Assembly (NCBI GenBank): GCA_964467785.1 | Contig: CAYXVB010000071.1 | Span: 1 to 17,617, forward strand | Direction of reading: 5' to 3' | DNA from: CAYXVB01 sp964467785 | GTDB taxonomy: Bacteria; Bdellovibrionota; UBA1018 | Length of the DNA: 17,617 nt | In this document: positions 8,100 to 15,867 of the stretch, piece after piece | How positions within the stretch are numbered: the stretch's first letter is position 1 | Layout: each line of letters begins with the position of its first letter | Notes under the pieces: model-generated | Database searches by the model: none | Told to the model about the DNA's origin: nothing | Seen by the model: only the letters and a program-made list of their open reading frames with translations | Program-made: the position numbers and the translations under genes

Positions 8100-10654
8100 A
8101 GATCAAAATTCAACGCGATCCAGCCAAGATCATGAAACTGGTCCTCGTGCTTGCCATCGGCGGCACAGCGCTGGCCGCTGTCACTGGTGGAGGAATCTAC
8201 TGGTATCTTTCAAGGGAGTTTCCGAATCTGATCACGGCGGCCGACTACCGACCTCTGGTGGTTACTCAGATCGTGACGCAGGCGGAGGCGGGAAAGCAAC
8301 CGGTCGTTCTCGCGGAATTTAGCAAGCAGCGCCGTTATCTTGTTCCTTACGAGAAGATTCCGGATAGAGTCGTCAAAGCCTTCCTCGCTGCGGAAGACGA
8401 CAGGTTTTTCGAACATCCGGGGATCAATATCGTCAGTATGATCCGGGCCGGATGGGCCAATTTCCGCGCAGGTCATGTGGTCCAGGGCGGGAGCACCATC
8501 ACACAACAGGTGGCGAAATCGCTACTTCTCAGCCCTGAAAAGAGCTTTGGTCGAAAAATCAAAGAAGTGATCCTGGCCAGCCGCCTTGAGCGCACGCTGA
8601 CCAAGCAGCAGATCCTCTATCTTTACCTCAACGAGATCTATCTCGGTCACAACGCCTATGGGGTCGAAGCCGCGTCGCGGACTTATTTCCGCAAGAGCGT
8701 AGGCGAGTTGAGCGTCGCCGAAGCGGCTATCCTCGCGGGCCTTCCGCAGGCGCCGAGTAAGTACAGTCCAGTTTCCAATCCTCAGAAAGCGAAGGAGCGC
8801 CAACGTTACGTGCTGCGGCGGATGGCGGAAATCGGAGCCATCAGCCAGTCGGACATGTCGCAAGCCATGGCCCAGCCCCTGAAGATTTATTATGACGAGA
8901 ATCCGAATCTCAAATACTCACCCTACTGGGTCGAGCACATTCGGCGGTATCTTGTAGAAAAGTACGGTAATGATGCGGTTTACGAGAACGGTCTCACTGT
9001 TACGCTACCCACGACGCCAATACTCGCGCAGACCGCCCGCAAGAGTCTTCAGGCAGGACTTGAGGAAGTCGAGAAGCGGATCGGATTCCGAGGGCCCGAG
9101 AAGCATCTAACCACTACCGAAGAGATGGAAAAATTTCTTCGTGAGCGTCGCTTGAAGATGATCCAGAAGAGGGTGGGATACGGACTCCTCATGGCTGACG
9201 GTCGCATTGACGCCCTTGAAGCGATGAAGGTTGCAGGCGTAACTGACGACACCCAACTGATTGACAAGGAGGATCTGTATCCAGCTGTGGTCACTCAGGT
9301 GGACGATCGCCGCAAGAGCGTCTGGGTTCTGGTCGGTGCGGTCAAGGCGGAGATTCCGCAGGCCAAGCTGGCGTGGGCCCGTCCTCCGGGAGGGCTGCCT
9401 TCGCGCCTTCTCAAACGGGGCGATGTGATCCAGGTGCGTGTCAGCGAGATTACTGGCTCTTCGGTGGTGGCCTCGCTCGAACAGAAACCCACTGTCCAGG
9501 GCGCTTTGTTCTCGCTTGATGCGCAGACGGGCGCGGTCCTCGCGATGGAAGGGGGGTACGACTGGGAGGACTCGGAGTTCAACCGTGCGACACAGGCCCA
9601 ACGTCAGGCGGGCTCGGCGTTCAAGCCGATCATCTTCGCGTCCGCGATCGAGAAGGGATTCACGCCCGGATCGATCATCGTGGATTCTCCAATCGTTTAT
9701 CAGGACGGCGATCAGGGCAAATGGAAGCCGAGTAATTTCGAGGAGCGATTCTACGGAGATACGACTTTTCGACAGGCGTTGATCAAGTCCAGGAATGTAC
9801 CGACCATCAAGATTGTGCAGTCCATTCAGGTGCCTTATGTGATCGATTACGCGAAGCGCATAGGTCTCACCGGGCAGTTCGCGCCTGATCTTTCGGTCTC
9901 GCTTGGGAGCGGGCTTGTGTCACTGATGGACTTGACTAAGGTTTATTCCTTGTTTCCAAGACTCGGTCGCAAAGTGAACCCGATTTTTCTCACTTCGGTT
10001 GTGGATCGCGACGGGAAGATGCTTGAAGAATACAAGCTTCAGGAATTCAAGCCCGCGGCGCTCGTAGCCTCGGGCAAAGCCTTGCCGCCTTGGCCGATAC
10101 CGGGCCCGCGTTCCGAACTAAGCGCGAGCCCTGTTCCTACGCCATCTTATCCGCCGGCCGATGACCCGGACCAGTTGATCGATCCGCGGGTCGCTTATGT
10201 AATGACACACTTGATGAAGGAAGTCGTTGCCTTCGGTACGGGACACGCGGCTCAGAGCCTGGGCCGTGCCGCCGCTGGCAAAACTGGGACGACAAATGAT
10301 TACATTGACGCTTGGTTCATGGGGTTCACCCCCCATGTCGTGACTGGCGTATGGGTTGGATTCGACAACCACCGTTCTATCGGTCCGGGTGAAACCGGTG
10401 CGAAAGCCGCTCTTCCGATCTGGCTGTCGTACATGCGGGAAGCGGTCAAGGGGTACCCCGACGAGGATTTTGTGGTGCCCCAGGGCGTGGTCTTCGCCAG
10501 TATCGATGGCGCGACCGGTAAGCTTGCCAAGCCGAATTCTTCATCTGCGACTAAAGAAGCATTTATAGAGGGCACCCAGCCGACGGAAACGAGCGGGGAT
10601 ACTTCAGTAAACTCCGATAGCCAGAGTGAATTTTTTAAAGAGGACATCGAATAA
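8096..10654 (+). CDS. mrcA: Class A penicillin-binding protein 1A (bifunctional transglycosylase/transpeptidase)
   Basis: Polymerises lipid II into glycan strands and cross-links the stem peptides, in the inner membrane facing the periplasm. The 852 residues have a short cytosolic tail, one membrane segment (about 14-37) and a GT51 domain (about 75-250). That domain shows 'AAEDDRFFEHPG' with Glu100, 'GGSTITQQ' (131-138) and 'LYLNEIYLG'. An OB-type insert typical of PBP1A follows at about 395-462, then the transpeptidase with 'GSAFK' (Ser507, Lys510), 'SRN' (565-567) and 'KTGT' (729-732). A Pro-rich loop (about 664-690) lies between the SxN and KTG motifs, and an acidic Ser-rich tail ends the protein. 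The start is GTG at 8096, overlapping the lipoprotein stop as GTGA; an ATG twelve codons later is a less likely alternative. All catalytic motifs are intact. The symbol follows E. coli usage. Confidence 0.95.
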   Translation: MKIKIQRDPAKIMKLVLVLAIGGTALAAVTGGGIYWYLSREFPNLITAADYRPLVVTQIVTQAEAGKQPVVLAEFSKQRRYLVPYEKIPDRVVKAFLAAEDDRFFEHPGINIVSMIRAGWANFRAGHVVQGGSTITQQVAKSLLLSPEKSFGRKIKEVILASRLERTLTKQQILYLYLNEIYLGHNAYGVEAASRTYFRKSVGELSVAEAAILAGLPQAPSKYSPVSNPQKAKERQRYVLRRMAEIGAISQSDMSQAMAQPLKIYYDENPNLKYSPYWVEHIRRYLVEKYGNDAVYENGLTVTLPTTPILAQTARKSLQAGLEEVEKRIGFRGPEKHLTTTEEMEKFLRERRLKMIQKRVGYGLLMADGRIDALEAMKVAGVTDDTQLIDKEDLYPAVVTQVDDRRKSVWVLVGAVKAEIPQAKLAWARPPGGLPSRLLKRGDVIQVRVSEITGSSVVASLEQKPTVQGALFSLDAQTGAVLAMEGGYDWEDSEFNRATQAQRQAGSAFKPIIFASAIEKGFTPGSIIVDSPIVYQDGDQGKWKPSNFEERFYGDTTFRQALIKSRNVPTIKIVQSIQVPYVIDYAKRIGLTGQFAPDLSVSLGSGLVSLMDLTKVYSLFPRLGRKVNPIFLTSVVDRDGKMLEEYKLQEFKPAALVASGKALPPWPIPGPRSELSASPVPTPSYPPADDPDQLIDPRVAYVMTHLMKEVVAFGTGHAAQSLGRAAAGKTGTTNDYIDAWFMGFTPHVVTGVWVGFDNHRSIGPGETGAKAALPIWLSYMREAVKGYPDEDFVVPQGVVFASIDGATGKLAKPNSSSATKEAFIEGTQPTETSGDTSVNSDSQSEFFKEDIE

Positions 10655-10705
10655 CTCCGAAAAGTCCCATTGGGAGATGCTACAATCCCTATGGGAGTTC
10701 GGAGT
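10654..10705 (+). promoter_or_regulatory. Long stem-loop covering the ribosome site and start codon of the tonB-like gene
   Basis: Three nested stems are visible: ACTCCGAA (10654-10661) with TTCGGAGT (10698-10705), TCCCAT (10665-10670) with ATGGGA (10691-10696), and GGGA (10672-10675) with TCCC (10686-10689). That makes 18 pairs with a 3x1 internal loop, one T-T mismatch and a 10-base terminal loop. The element begins at the last base of the PBP1A stop codon. It buries the SD-like GGGAG (10672-10676) and the ATG (10691-10693). No T-run follows, so termination is unlikely. Control of translation or mRNA processing fits better. Confidence 0.6.
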
Positions 10706-11569
10706 CTGCGAAGTTCAATTGCAGTTTCAGTATTCGTACACTTCTTTTTCATGATGGTGTGCGCTTATCTGACCACTCAGCGGCCGGCCATGCCGCATCG
10801 CCGGACCACGTGGGTGGAGCTGGACCCGCTCAAGCTTTCTGAGGCCGTCAAAAATCCGACGAAAAGGCCCCGGGAGGATCAGTCCCAGAGACGCCAACAC
10901 TTGGTGCAGACGGAAAAGGGACAGCCGACGGATCGGGCGGCGCCAGATGCATTTCTCGGCGAAAAGAATCAGGTAGTGGATCGCCAGACGGTGAGCCGAA
11001 AGCATGAAACCGTGATGGGCCAGCCACAGCGCGGCCAGCAGGTTGCATCCAAGTCAAAGACTTCCTCGGCTTCCACCCCGTTGACCAAGCTGGGGATCCC
11101 TCTGCTTTCCCATATAAAAGAAGTGTCCGAAGCCGAGCGGCGAGGCGAATTAAACGACCGGTGGGCGACACCAGGGCATCGTCCCCAAGATTTCGTCAAA
11201 GGAATGAAAGAAGGCGATGTTACCGCGTTGAATACGCGTGAATTCGTCTTCTACGGATACTATCAGCGGATTCGTGAACGGCTGGATCGTGCATGGGTCC
11301 CGATTCTACGGGCACGACTCGCTCGCCTTTACGCCCGAGGACGCCAGCTTGCGAGTGAAATGGAACACACAACCCGGGTCATGGTAGTGCTGGATCCTCG
11401 AGGCGAAATCGTGCGCGTAGAGATGATGCTCGAATCCGGGACTCAGGAACTCGATGAAGCGGCTGTTTCCGCCTTCAAAAGCGCAGGCCCATTTCCGAAT
11501 CCGCCGCGCGGCATAGTAGAGGCCAACGGAGAAGTTCGGATTCCTTGGGAGTTTATTCTTCGAAGTTAA
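10691..11569 (+). CDS. TonB/TolA-like energy-transducing protein
   Basis: A 292-residue inner-membrane protein with a short cytosolic start, one membrane segment (about 9-27), a long charged Lys/Arg/Gln-rich spacer (about 40-185) and a C-terminal TonB-type domain (about 188-290). The membrane segment contains 'SVFVH' (Ser13, His17), matching the S-x3-H motif that TonB uses with ExbB/ExbD (TolA has a comparable pair). The C-terminal domain shows 'YYQRIRERLDRAWVP', 'TRVMVVLDPRGEIVRVEM', 'SGTQELDEAAVSAFKSAGPFP' and 'VRIPWEF', in the order usual for TonB_C. The spacer lacks the Pro-Lys repeats of classical TonB. I prefer the ATG at 10691 over a TTG at 10670. Both lie in the stem-loop at 10654-10705. 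It follows PBP1A by 36 bases, so it may link proton-motive force to an envelope process. ExbB/ExbD partners are not in the window. Confidence 0.85.
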   Translation: MGVRSLRSSIAVSVFVHFFFMMVCAYLTTQRPAMPHRRTTWVELDPLKLSEAVKNPTKRPREDQSQRRQHLVQTEKGQPTDRAAPDAFLGEKNQVVDRQTVSRKHETVMGQPQRGQQVASKSKTSSASTPLTKLGIPLLSHIKEVSEAERRGELNDRWATPGHRPQDFVKGMKEGDVTALNTREFVFYGYYQRIRERLDRAWVPILRARLARLYARGRQLASEMEHTTRVMVVLDPRGEIVRVEMMLESGTQELDEAAVSAFKSAGPFPNPPRGIVEANGEVRIPWEFILRS

Positions 11570-11617
11570 CGACTTCGGTCGGACAAACTGTATGGCCGAG
11601 TTCGGTCATTGTGTCGC

Positions 11618-11971
11618 TTAAGTTTGGTTCTTGAGCTTGCCCAAGCCTTCCATGAAAACACTTTCAAACCATAGCGCGTCAAGGCTGCGGAATGTCTCAA
11701 TGAGATCCTCTGCCGCGTCTTTTTCATTTATCCCCTGCGCACGGGCGTGCGCACGCACGGCATTGAGAAGCGCTTGGTAGCCAGGGCTCGCCAAAACCTC
11801 ACGCAATGTAGGCGTAGAGTGTGCTTGTCCCTCCCGAATCCGCGATGCTTTCGTGGATAGGATGGCCGAGTTAAAGACTCGGGCGGTTTGGGAGACATCG
11901 ACCTGATTCGCACGATTGGGGACAGCCCCGTTCGTTGAGTTGGTCGGGTTATAAGACGGCTCTGACAGCAT
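11618..11971 (-). CDS. Small protein of unknown function
   Basis: I do not recognise this 117-residue protein. The N-terminal third is Asn/Ser/Thr-rich and probably disordered. The rest looks helical: 'SQTARVFNSAILSTKASRIRE', then 'TLREVLASPGYQALLNAVRAHARAQG' read in pieces, then 'DAAEDLIETFRSLDALWFESVFMEGL'. There is no signal peptide or long hydrophobic segment, so it is probably cytosolic. The ATG at 11971 is chosen, though no good ribosome site precedes it. An in-frame TTG at 12037 would add 22 residues. It is divergent from gcvP (99 bases apart) and convergent with the tonB-like gene (48 bases apart). The 15-base inverted repeat at 11985-11999 lies 13 bases before its start. The single-gene context gives no hint of its role. 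Confidence 0.55.
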   Translation of the reverse strand: MLSEPSYNPTNSTNGAVPNRANQVDVSQTARVFNSAILSTKASRIREGQAHSTPTLREVLASPGYQALLNAVRAHARAQGINEKDAAEDLIETFRSLDALWFESVFMEGLGKLKNQT

Positions 11972-11984
11972 GAGAGCATGGGAA

Positions 11985-11999
11985 TTTACATCCTGTAAA
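11985..11999. promoter_or_regulatory. Inverted repeat TTTACA-N3-TGTAAA in the divergent gcvP region
   Basis: TTTACA (11985-11990) and TGTAAA (11994-11999) are perfect 6-bp arms spaced by TCC. The repeat sits in the 99-base gap between the divergent starts at 11971 and 12071, close to the minus-strand start. It is a candidate site for a dimeric regulator of the small gene, of gcvP, or of both. The regulator is unknown. The rest of the gap shows no clear -35/-10 pair. Confidence 0.35.
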
Positions 12000-12070
12000 A
12001 TCGAGCGACAAGTGGTCCTGGGAAAAAAACTCGTCAAGCATTTTGTTGATTAAAGTGATAAAGGACGATC

Positions 12071-14965
12071 ATGAGCCAATCCAAAAATGCTGCGAATCGC
12101 TTGGAGCGAGATGATACGTTTGTGCGCCGCCACATCGGCCCGCGCGACCAGGAGCAAATGGACATGCTCCGATATTTGGGCGTGGAAAGTTTAGACGCAT
12201 TGGTGGGCAAGACGGTGCCCGCGCGCATCCGGCTTAAAAAAGACTTGGCTCTTCCGCCTGCCCGCTCCGAATACGACCTCTTACAAGATCTGCGTCGCAT
12301 GGCATCCGAGAACCAGATTTTCCGCTCTTTCATCGGCATGGGTTATGCGGATTGCATTACTCCGCCAGTCATCCAGCGCAATGTTCTAGAAAATCCGGGT
12401 TGGTACACGCAGTACACTCCCTATCAGGCGGAAATCGCCCAGGGGCGTCTCGAAGCGCTCTTGAACTTCCAAACAATGGTGATGGATTTAACGGGAATGG
12501 AAGTCGCCAATGCGTCGATGCTCGACGAAGGAACGGCCGCGGCCGAGGCGATGAACATGGCGTTCTCCCTGAAAAACCGTGACCATAGTCGCGCGTTTTT
12601 CGTTTCGAGCGCCTGTCATCCACAGACCATCGAGGTCGTACGCACGCGTGCTGAATTCCTCGGCATCTCGCTGATTGTCGGTGATCATCGTGCTTTCGAT
12701 TTCTCCAAACCCGTCTTTGGCGCATTGGTCCAGTATCCCGATACTCACGGCACCGTAAGCGACTATCGGTCTTTCGCTGAAAAGCTGCATCAGCATGACG
12801 CGATGTTGATCGCGGCGGCTGATATCCTCGCGCTTGCGCTGCTCACCCCTCCAGGAGAATTCGGGGCGGACATCGCTGTGGGGAACACCCAGCGCTTTGG
12901 CGTTCCGATGGGCTTTGGCGGTCCGCACGCCGCCTATTTCGCCACGAAGGACGCGTTCAAGCGCGCCATGCCGGGGCGTATCGTGGGCGTTTCCCAGGAC
13001 GCCGAAGGGAAGCCGGCCATCCGGCTCGCCCTGCAAACACGCGAACAGCACATTCGTCGTGACAAGGCGACCAGTAATATTTGCACTGCCCAGGTCCTGC
13101 TCGCGGTGATCGCGAGCATGTATGCGGTTTATCACGGACCCGAAGGTCTGAGGAAGATCGCGGAGCGCGTTCAGCTTGCTACGGCGACCCTGCGGGAGGG
13201 ATTGAAGCGTCTTGGATATCCGATGGCGGATGAGCCGTTCTTTGACACAATCAGCGTAGCGGTCGACTCGACCACCCGTCAGCGGATCCTAGACGAAGCC
13301 AAGGCTCGCAAAATCAATCTTCGGTCTACTGAGTCGGGCATTGTGGGAATCTCTCTCGATGAAACCGTCACGGCACAGGATCTCGAGGATTTGTTCGCCG
13401 TATTTGCCGCCGGCAGCGGCGGCCGCGCGGATTTCTCGGTCAACGAGCTACTCCAGAACGCCCGGGTCAGTTATCCGGCCGGACTCGCTCGCACTTCGAA
13501 GTATCTTGCACACAAGGTCTTCAACAGTTTCCACTCTGAGACCGAGATGCTGCGCTACATGCGTCGCCTCGAATCCAAGGACCTGTCACTTACCAGCGCG
13601 ATGATCCCGTTGGGCTCCTGTACGATGAAGCTGAACGCCACGGCCGAGATGATCCCGATTACTTGGCCAGAGTTCGCCAAGTTGCATCCGTTCGCTCCTG
13701 CTGAGCAGGCGCGTGGATACCATGCGATGTTCACGTCGCTCGAGAAAATGCTCGGAGAGATCACCGGCTTCGCAGGCATCTCGCTGCAGCCCAATGCGGG
13801 CTCGCAGGGCGAGTACGCGGGTCTCCTGGTGATCCGCAAGTACCATCAGGCCCGCGGGCAGGCTCATCGCGACATCTGCCTCATTCCAAGATCAGCTCAT
13901 GGCACCAATCCGGCATCCGCCGCGATGGCCGGAATGAAGGTCGTGGTCGTCGAGTGCGACTCCAACGGCAATATTGATGTCAATGACCTCAAAGCTAAGG
14001 CAAAGGAGCATGCCGACGATCTCGCCGCGCTGATGGTGACTTATCCTTCGACCCATGGCGTGTTCGAAGAAGCCATCATGGAAATCTGCGAAGTCGTACA
14101 TGCACAAGGCGGCCAGGTCTATATGGACGGCGCAAATATGAACGCGCAGGTAGGGGTGTGTCGTCCCGCCGATTTCGGGGCTGACGTCTGCCACCTCAAT
14201 CTGCACAAGACCTTCGCTATTCCGCACGGTGGCGGGGGGCCGGGGATGGGGCCGATCGGCGTCAAGTCCCACCTTGTGCAGTTCCTGCCGCAGCATCCTT
14301 TGAAAGCGGCGGACAATCGCAAGGCGGTGGGACCGGTTTCAGCCGCGCCTTGGGGCAGCGCAAGCATTCTGCCGATTTCATGGTCTTACATCTCATTGCT
14401 CGGTCCGGAAGGCGTGAAGAAGGCGACTGAAGTGGCGATCCTTAACGCGAATTACATCGCGAAACGGCTCGAAAAGCACTATCCGGTCCTTTATGTCGGT
14501 GCGGAAGGGTTTGTAGCGCACGAATGCATCTTTGATGTCCGTCCGATCAAAGAGAAAACCGGGATCGATGTCGAAGACATCGCCAAACGGTTGATGGACT
14601 ACGGTTTCCATGCGCCAACGATTTCGTTCCCGGTGGCGGGAACATTGATGGTTGAGCCGACTGAAAGCGAGCCCAAGCGCGAACTGGACCGTTTCTGCGA
14701 TGCGATGATCGCTATCCGCGAGGAAATCGCGGAGATCGAGGCGGGAAAAGCCGACCGTACTTACAACGTCCTGAAGAACGCCCCGCACACTGCCGAGCAG
14801 ATCGCGCGTTCCGAATGGAATCGGCCTTACTCGCGCGAAAAGGCGGTATTCCCGAACGAGGTCACGCGTGCCCACAAGTTCTGGCCGTCGGTCGCTCGAA
14901 TCAATAACGTGCTTGGCGATCGCAACTTGATCTGTGCCTGTCCCTCCATTGACGAGTACGTTTGA
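12071..14965 (+). CDS. gcvP: Glycine dehydrogenase (decarboxylating), glycine cleavage P protein
   Basis: The PLP-dependent P protein of the glycine cleavage system. It decarboxylates glycine and passes the aminomethyl group to lipoyl-GcvH. The 964 residues are the full-length fused type (N- and C-terminal halves in one chain). The start region 'FVRRHIGPRDQEQMDMLRYLG' is typical. In the C-terminal half 'SMIPLGSCTMKLN'-like sequence ('SAMIPLGSCTMKLNA'), 'LQPNAGSQGEYAGL' and 'CLIPRSAHGTNPASAAMAGM' are clear. The PLP lysine is Lys713 in 'HLNLHKTFAIPHGGGGPG'. AAGGA (12061-12065) is a good ribosome site before the ATG. The gene is on the opposite strand from gcvT-gcvH and converges on them. Its TGA overlaps the ATG of the next gene by one base. 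No L protein (lpd) is in the window. Confidence 0.97.
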   Translation: MSQSKNAANRLERDDTFVRRHIGPRDQEQMDMLRYLGVESLDALVGKTVPARIRLKKDLALPPARSEYDLLQDLRRMASENQIFRSFIGMGYADCITPPVIQRNVLENPGWYTQYTPYQAEIAQGRLEALLNFQTMVMDLTGMEVANASMLDEGTAAAEAMNMAFSLKNRDHSRAFFVSSACHPQTIEVVRTRAEFLGISLIVGDHRAFDFSKPVFGALVQYPDTHGTVSDYRSFAEKLHQHDAMLIAAADILALALLTPPGEFGADIAVGNTQRFGVPMGFGGPHAAYFATKDAFKRAMPGRIVGVSQDAEGKPAIRLALQTREQHIRRDKATSNICTAQVLLAVIASMYAVYHGPEGLRKIAERVQLATATLREGLKRLGYPMADEPFFDTISVAVDSTTRQRILDEAKARKINLRSTESGIVGISLDETVTAQDLEDLFAVFAAGSGGRADFSVNELLQNARVSYPAGLARTSKYLAHKVFNSFHSETEMLRYMRRLESKDLSLTSAMIPLGSCTMKLNATAEMIPITWPEFAKLHPFAPAEQARGYHAMFTSLEKMLGEITGFAGISLQPNAGSQGEYAGLLVIRKYHQARGQAHRDICLIPRSAHGTNPASAAMAGMKVVVVECDSNGNIDVNDLKAKAKEHADDLAALMVTYPSTHGVFEEAIMEICEVVHAQGGQVYMDGANMNAQVGVCRPADFGADVCHLNLHKTFAIPHGGGGPGMGPIGVKSHLVQFLPQHPLKAADNRKAVGPVSAAPWGSASILPISWSYISLLGPEGVKKATEVAILNANYIAKRLEKHYPVLYVGAEGFVAHECIFDVRPIKEKTGIDVEDIAKRLMDYGFHAPTISFPVAGTLMVEPTESEPKRELDRFCDAMIAIREEIAEIEAGKADRTYNVLKNAPHTAEQIARSEWNRPYSREKAVFPNEVTRAHKFWPSVARINNVLGDRNLICACPSIDEYV

Positions 14966-15423
14966 TGAGCGGATTAAAGCGTCATGTCCTGACGGCGAGT
15001 CTATGCGCGGTGCTTGGCGCGCCCTTGGTCTATGCGGCCAAGGGAATCACGCCGACGCCGCATGCCAAGGTTTCGAGCGGTTGTGTACTTGCGGACGCCG
15101 GGATTCAGGATCAGCGAGGTTTTGAAACGTTTTTTTACGGCTTTAAGAAGGCCGTAAAGGAAAACAACTTCCAACAGATCTCGGAATTCGCGTTTTATCC
15201 GCTACGGATAACCTCTCGGTTCGGAGTTCATACGATTGGTTCCAAGACCGAGCTGATGCCGTTGATCCGGATCGCCATGAACGACAAGGTCAAGAAGGCA
15301 GTTGAATCCCAGTTAATCTCGAAGCTGACCTGCAATGATGAGGGCGTGTCATTTGGGCAGGGGCGGGTCTGGGTTTCTCAAAGAGGCAAGAAAATAGGCG
15401 TTTTCGCCATCGAACTGAATTGA
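14965..15423 (+). CDS. Exported small protein, possibly NTF2-like, coupled to gcvP
   Basis: A 152-residue protein whose ATG (14965) shares one base with the gcvP TGA (TGATG), so it is probably translated by reinitiation. The N-terminus is a clear signal peptide: 'MSGLKRH', then a hydrophobic run to 'LVYA', with likely cleavage after Ala24 or Ala25. The mature part has a helix-rich start ('FETFFYGFKKAVKENNFQQISEFAFYPL' in pieces at 53-80) and a beta-rich end ('VSFGQGRVWVSQ', 'KIGVFAIELN'). That layout, with a kept 'GxGRVWV' and a closing 'IGVFAIELN', suggests a small NTF2-like/SnoaL-type cone fold, by impression only. Cys40 and Cys123 could form a disulphide. No function can be assigned, and why a periplasmic protein follows gcvP is unclear. 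Confidence 0.75.
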   Translation: MSGLKRHVLTASLCAVLGAPLVYAAKGITPTPHAKVSSGCVLADAGIQDQRGFETFFYGFKKAVKENNFQQISEFAFYPLRITSRFGVHTIGSKTELMPLIRIAMNDKVKKAVESQLISKLTCNDEGVSFGQGRVWVSQRGKKIGVFAIELN

Positions 15424-15428
15424 ACGCC

Positions 15429-15456
15429 AAGTAATCTCGACTTCTAAGGATTACTT
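15429..15456. terminator. Candidate hairpin between convergent gene ends
   Basis: AAGTAATC (15429-15436) and GATTACTT (15449-15456) form a perfect 8-bp stem with a 12-base loop in the 27-base gap between the convergent stops, overlapping the gcvH stop codon. It could help end both transcripts, but there is no T-run on either strand, so it is a weak candidate. Confidence 0.3.
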
Positions 15457-15840
15457 CAGGGTAGCGACGAGCTTTTCGTAGGCCGCGGCGTCCATGAGAT
15501 CCGAAAGGGAGGAGGCGTCGGTGACTTCGAGCTTGACCATCCAGGCGGTGCCATAGGGCTCGCGGTTGATCACACCCGGATCGTCAGCGAGACTGGTGTT
15601 GGATTCAAGTACCTTGCCTGCAATCGGTGAATAGAGATCAGAAACCGCTTTAATGCTTTCGACCACGCCAAAAGTCTCGTGTTTCTTGAGCAGGCGGCCC
15701 GCCTTGGGGAGGTCGACGTAAACGATATCGCCTAGGGCGCTTTGCGCATGGTCAGTGATGCCGACCGTGACCTTGTTGCCCTCGATCAGGGCCCATTCGT
15801 GATCCTTGGTGTACTTGAGGTTCGAAGGATATTTGGACAT
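15451..15840 (-). CDS. gcvH: Glycine cleavage system H protein
   Basis: The lipoyl carrier that shuttles the aminomethyl group from GcvP to GcvT and the dihydrolipoyl group to the L protein. The 129 residues match the family. The lipoylation site is Lys64 in 'VVESIKAVSDLYSP', and the H-protein signature runs through 'VTVGITDHAQSALGDIVYVDLP' in pieces. The C-terminal 'GTAWMVKLEVTD' is also typical. AAGGGAG (15849-15855, minus strand) is a good ribosome site eight bases before the ATG. It lies 27 bases after gcvT on the same strand, so a gcvT-gcvH transcript is likely. It ends in the hairpin shared with the convergent gene. Confidence 0.97.
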   Translation of the reverse strand: MSKYPSNLKYTKDHEWALIEGNKVTVGITDHAQSALGDIVYVDLPKAGRLLKKHETFGVVESIKAVSDLYSPIAGKVLESNTSLADDPGVINREPYGTAWMVKLEVTDASSLSDLMDAAAYEKLVATLK

Positions 15841-15867
15841 TTTCAGGTCTCCCTTGGTCGGACTTTC

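Noticed and set aside
11985..11999. LexA box
   Set aside because: The Bdellovibrio LexA motif, as I recall it, is TTAC-N3-GTAA. Here the TTAC and GTAA halves are five bases apart, and no SOS gene is adjacent.
12488..13135. Open frame of 215 residues on the - strand
   Set aside because: It is antisense to gcvP, has no ribosome site and shows no recognisable motif.
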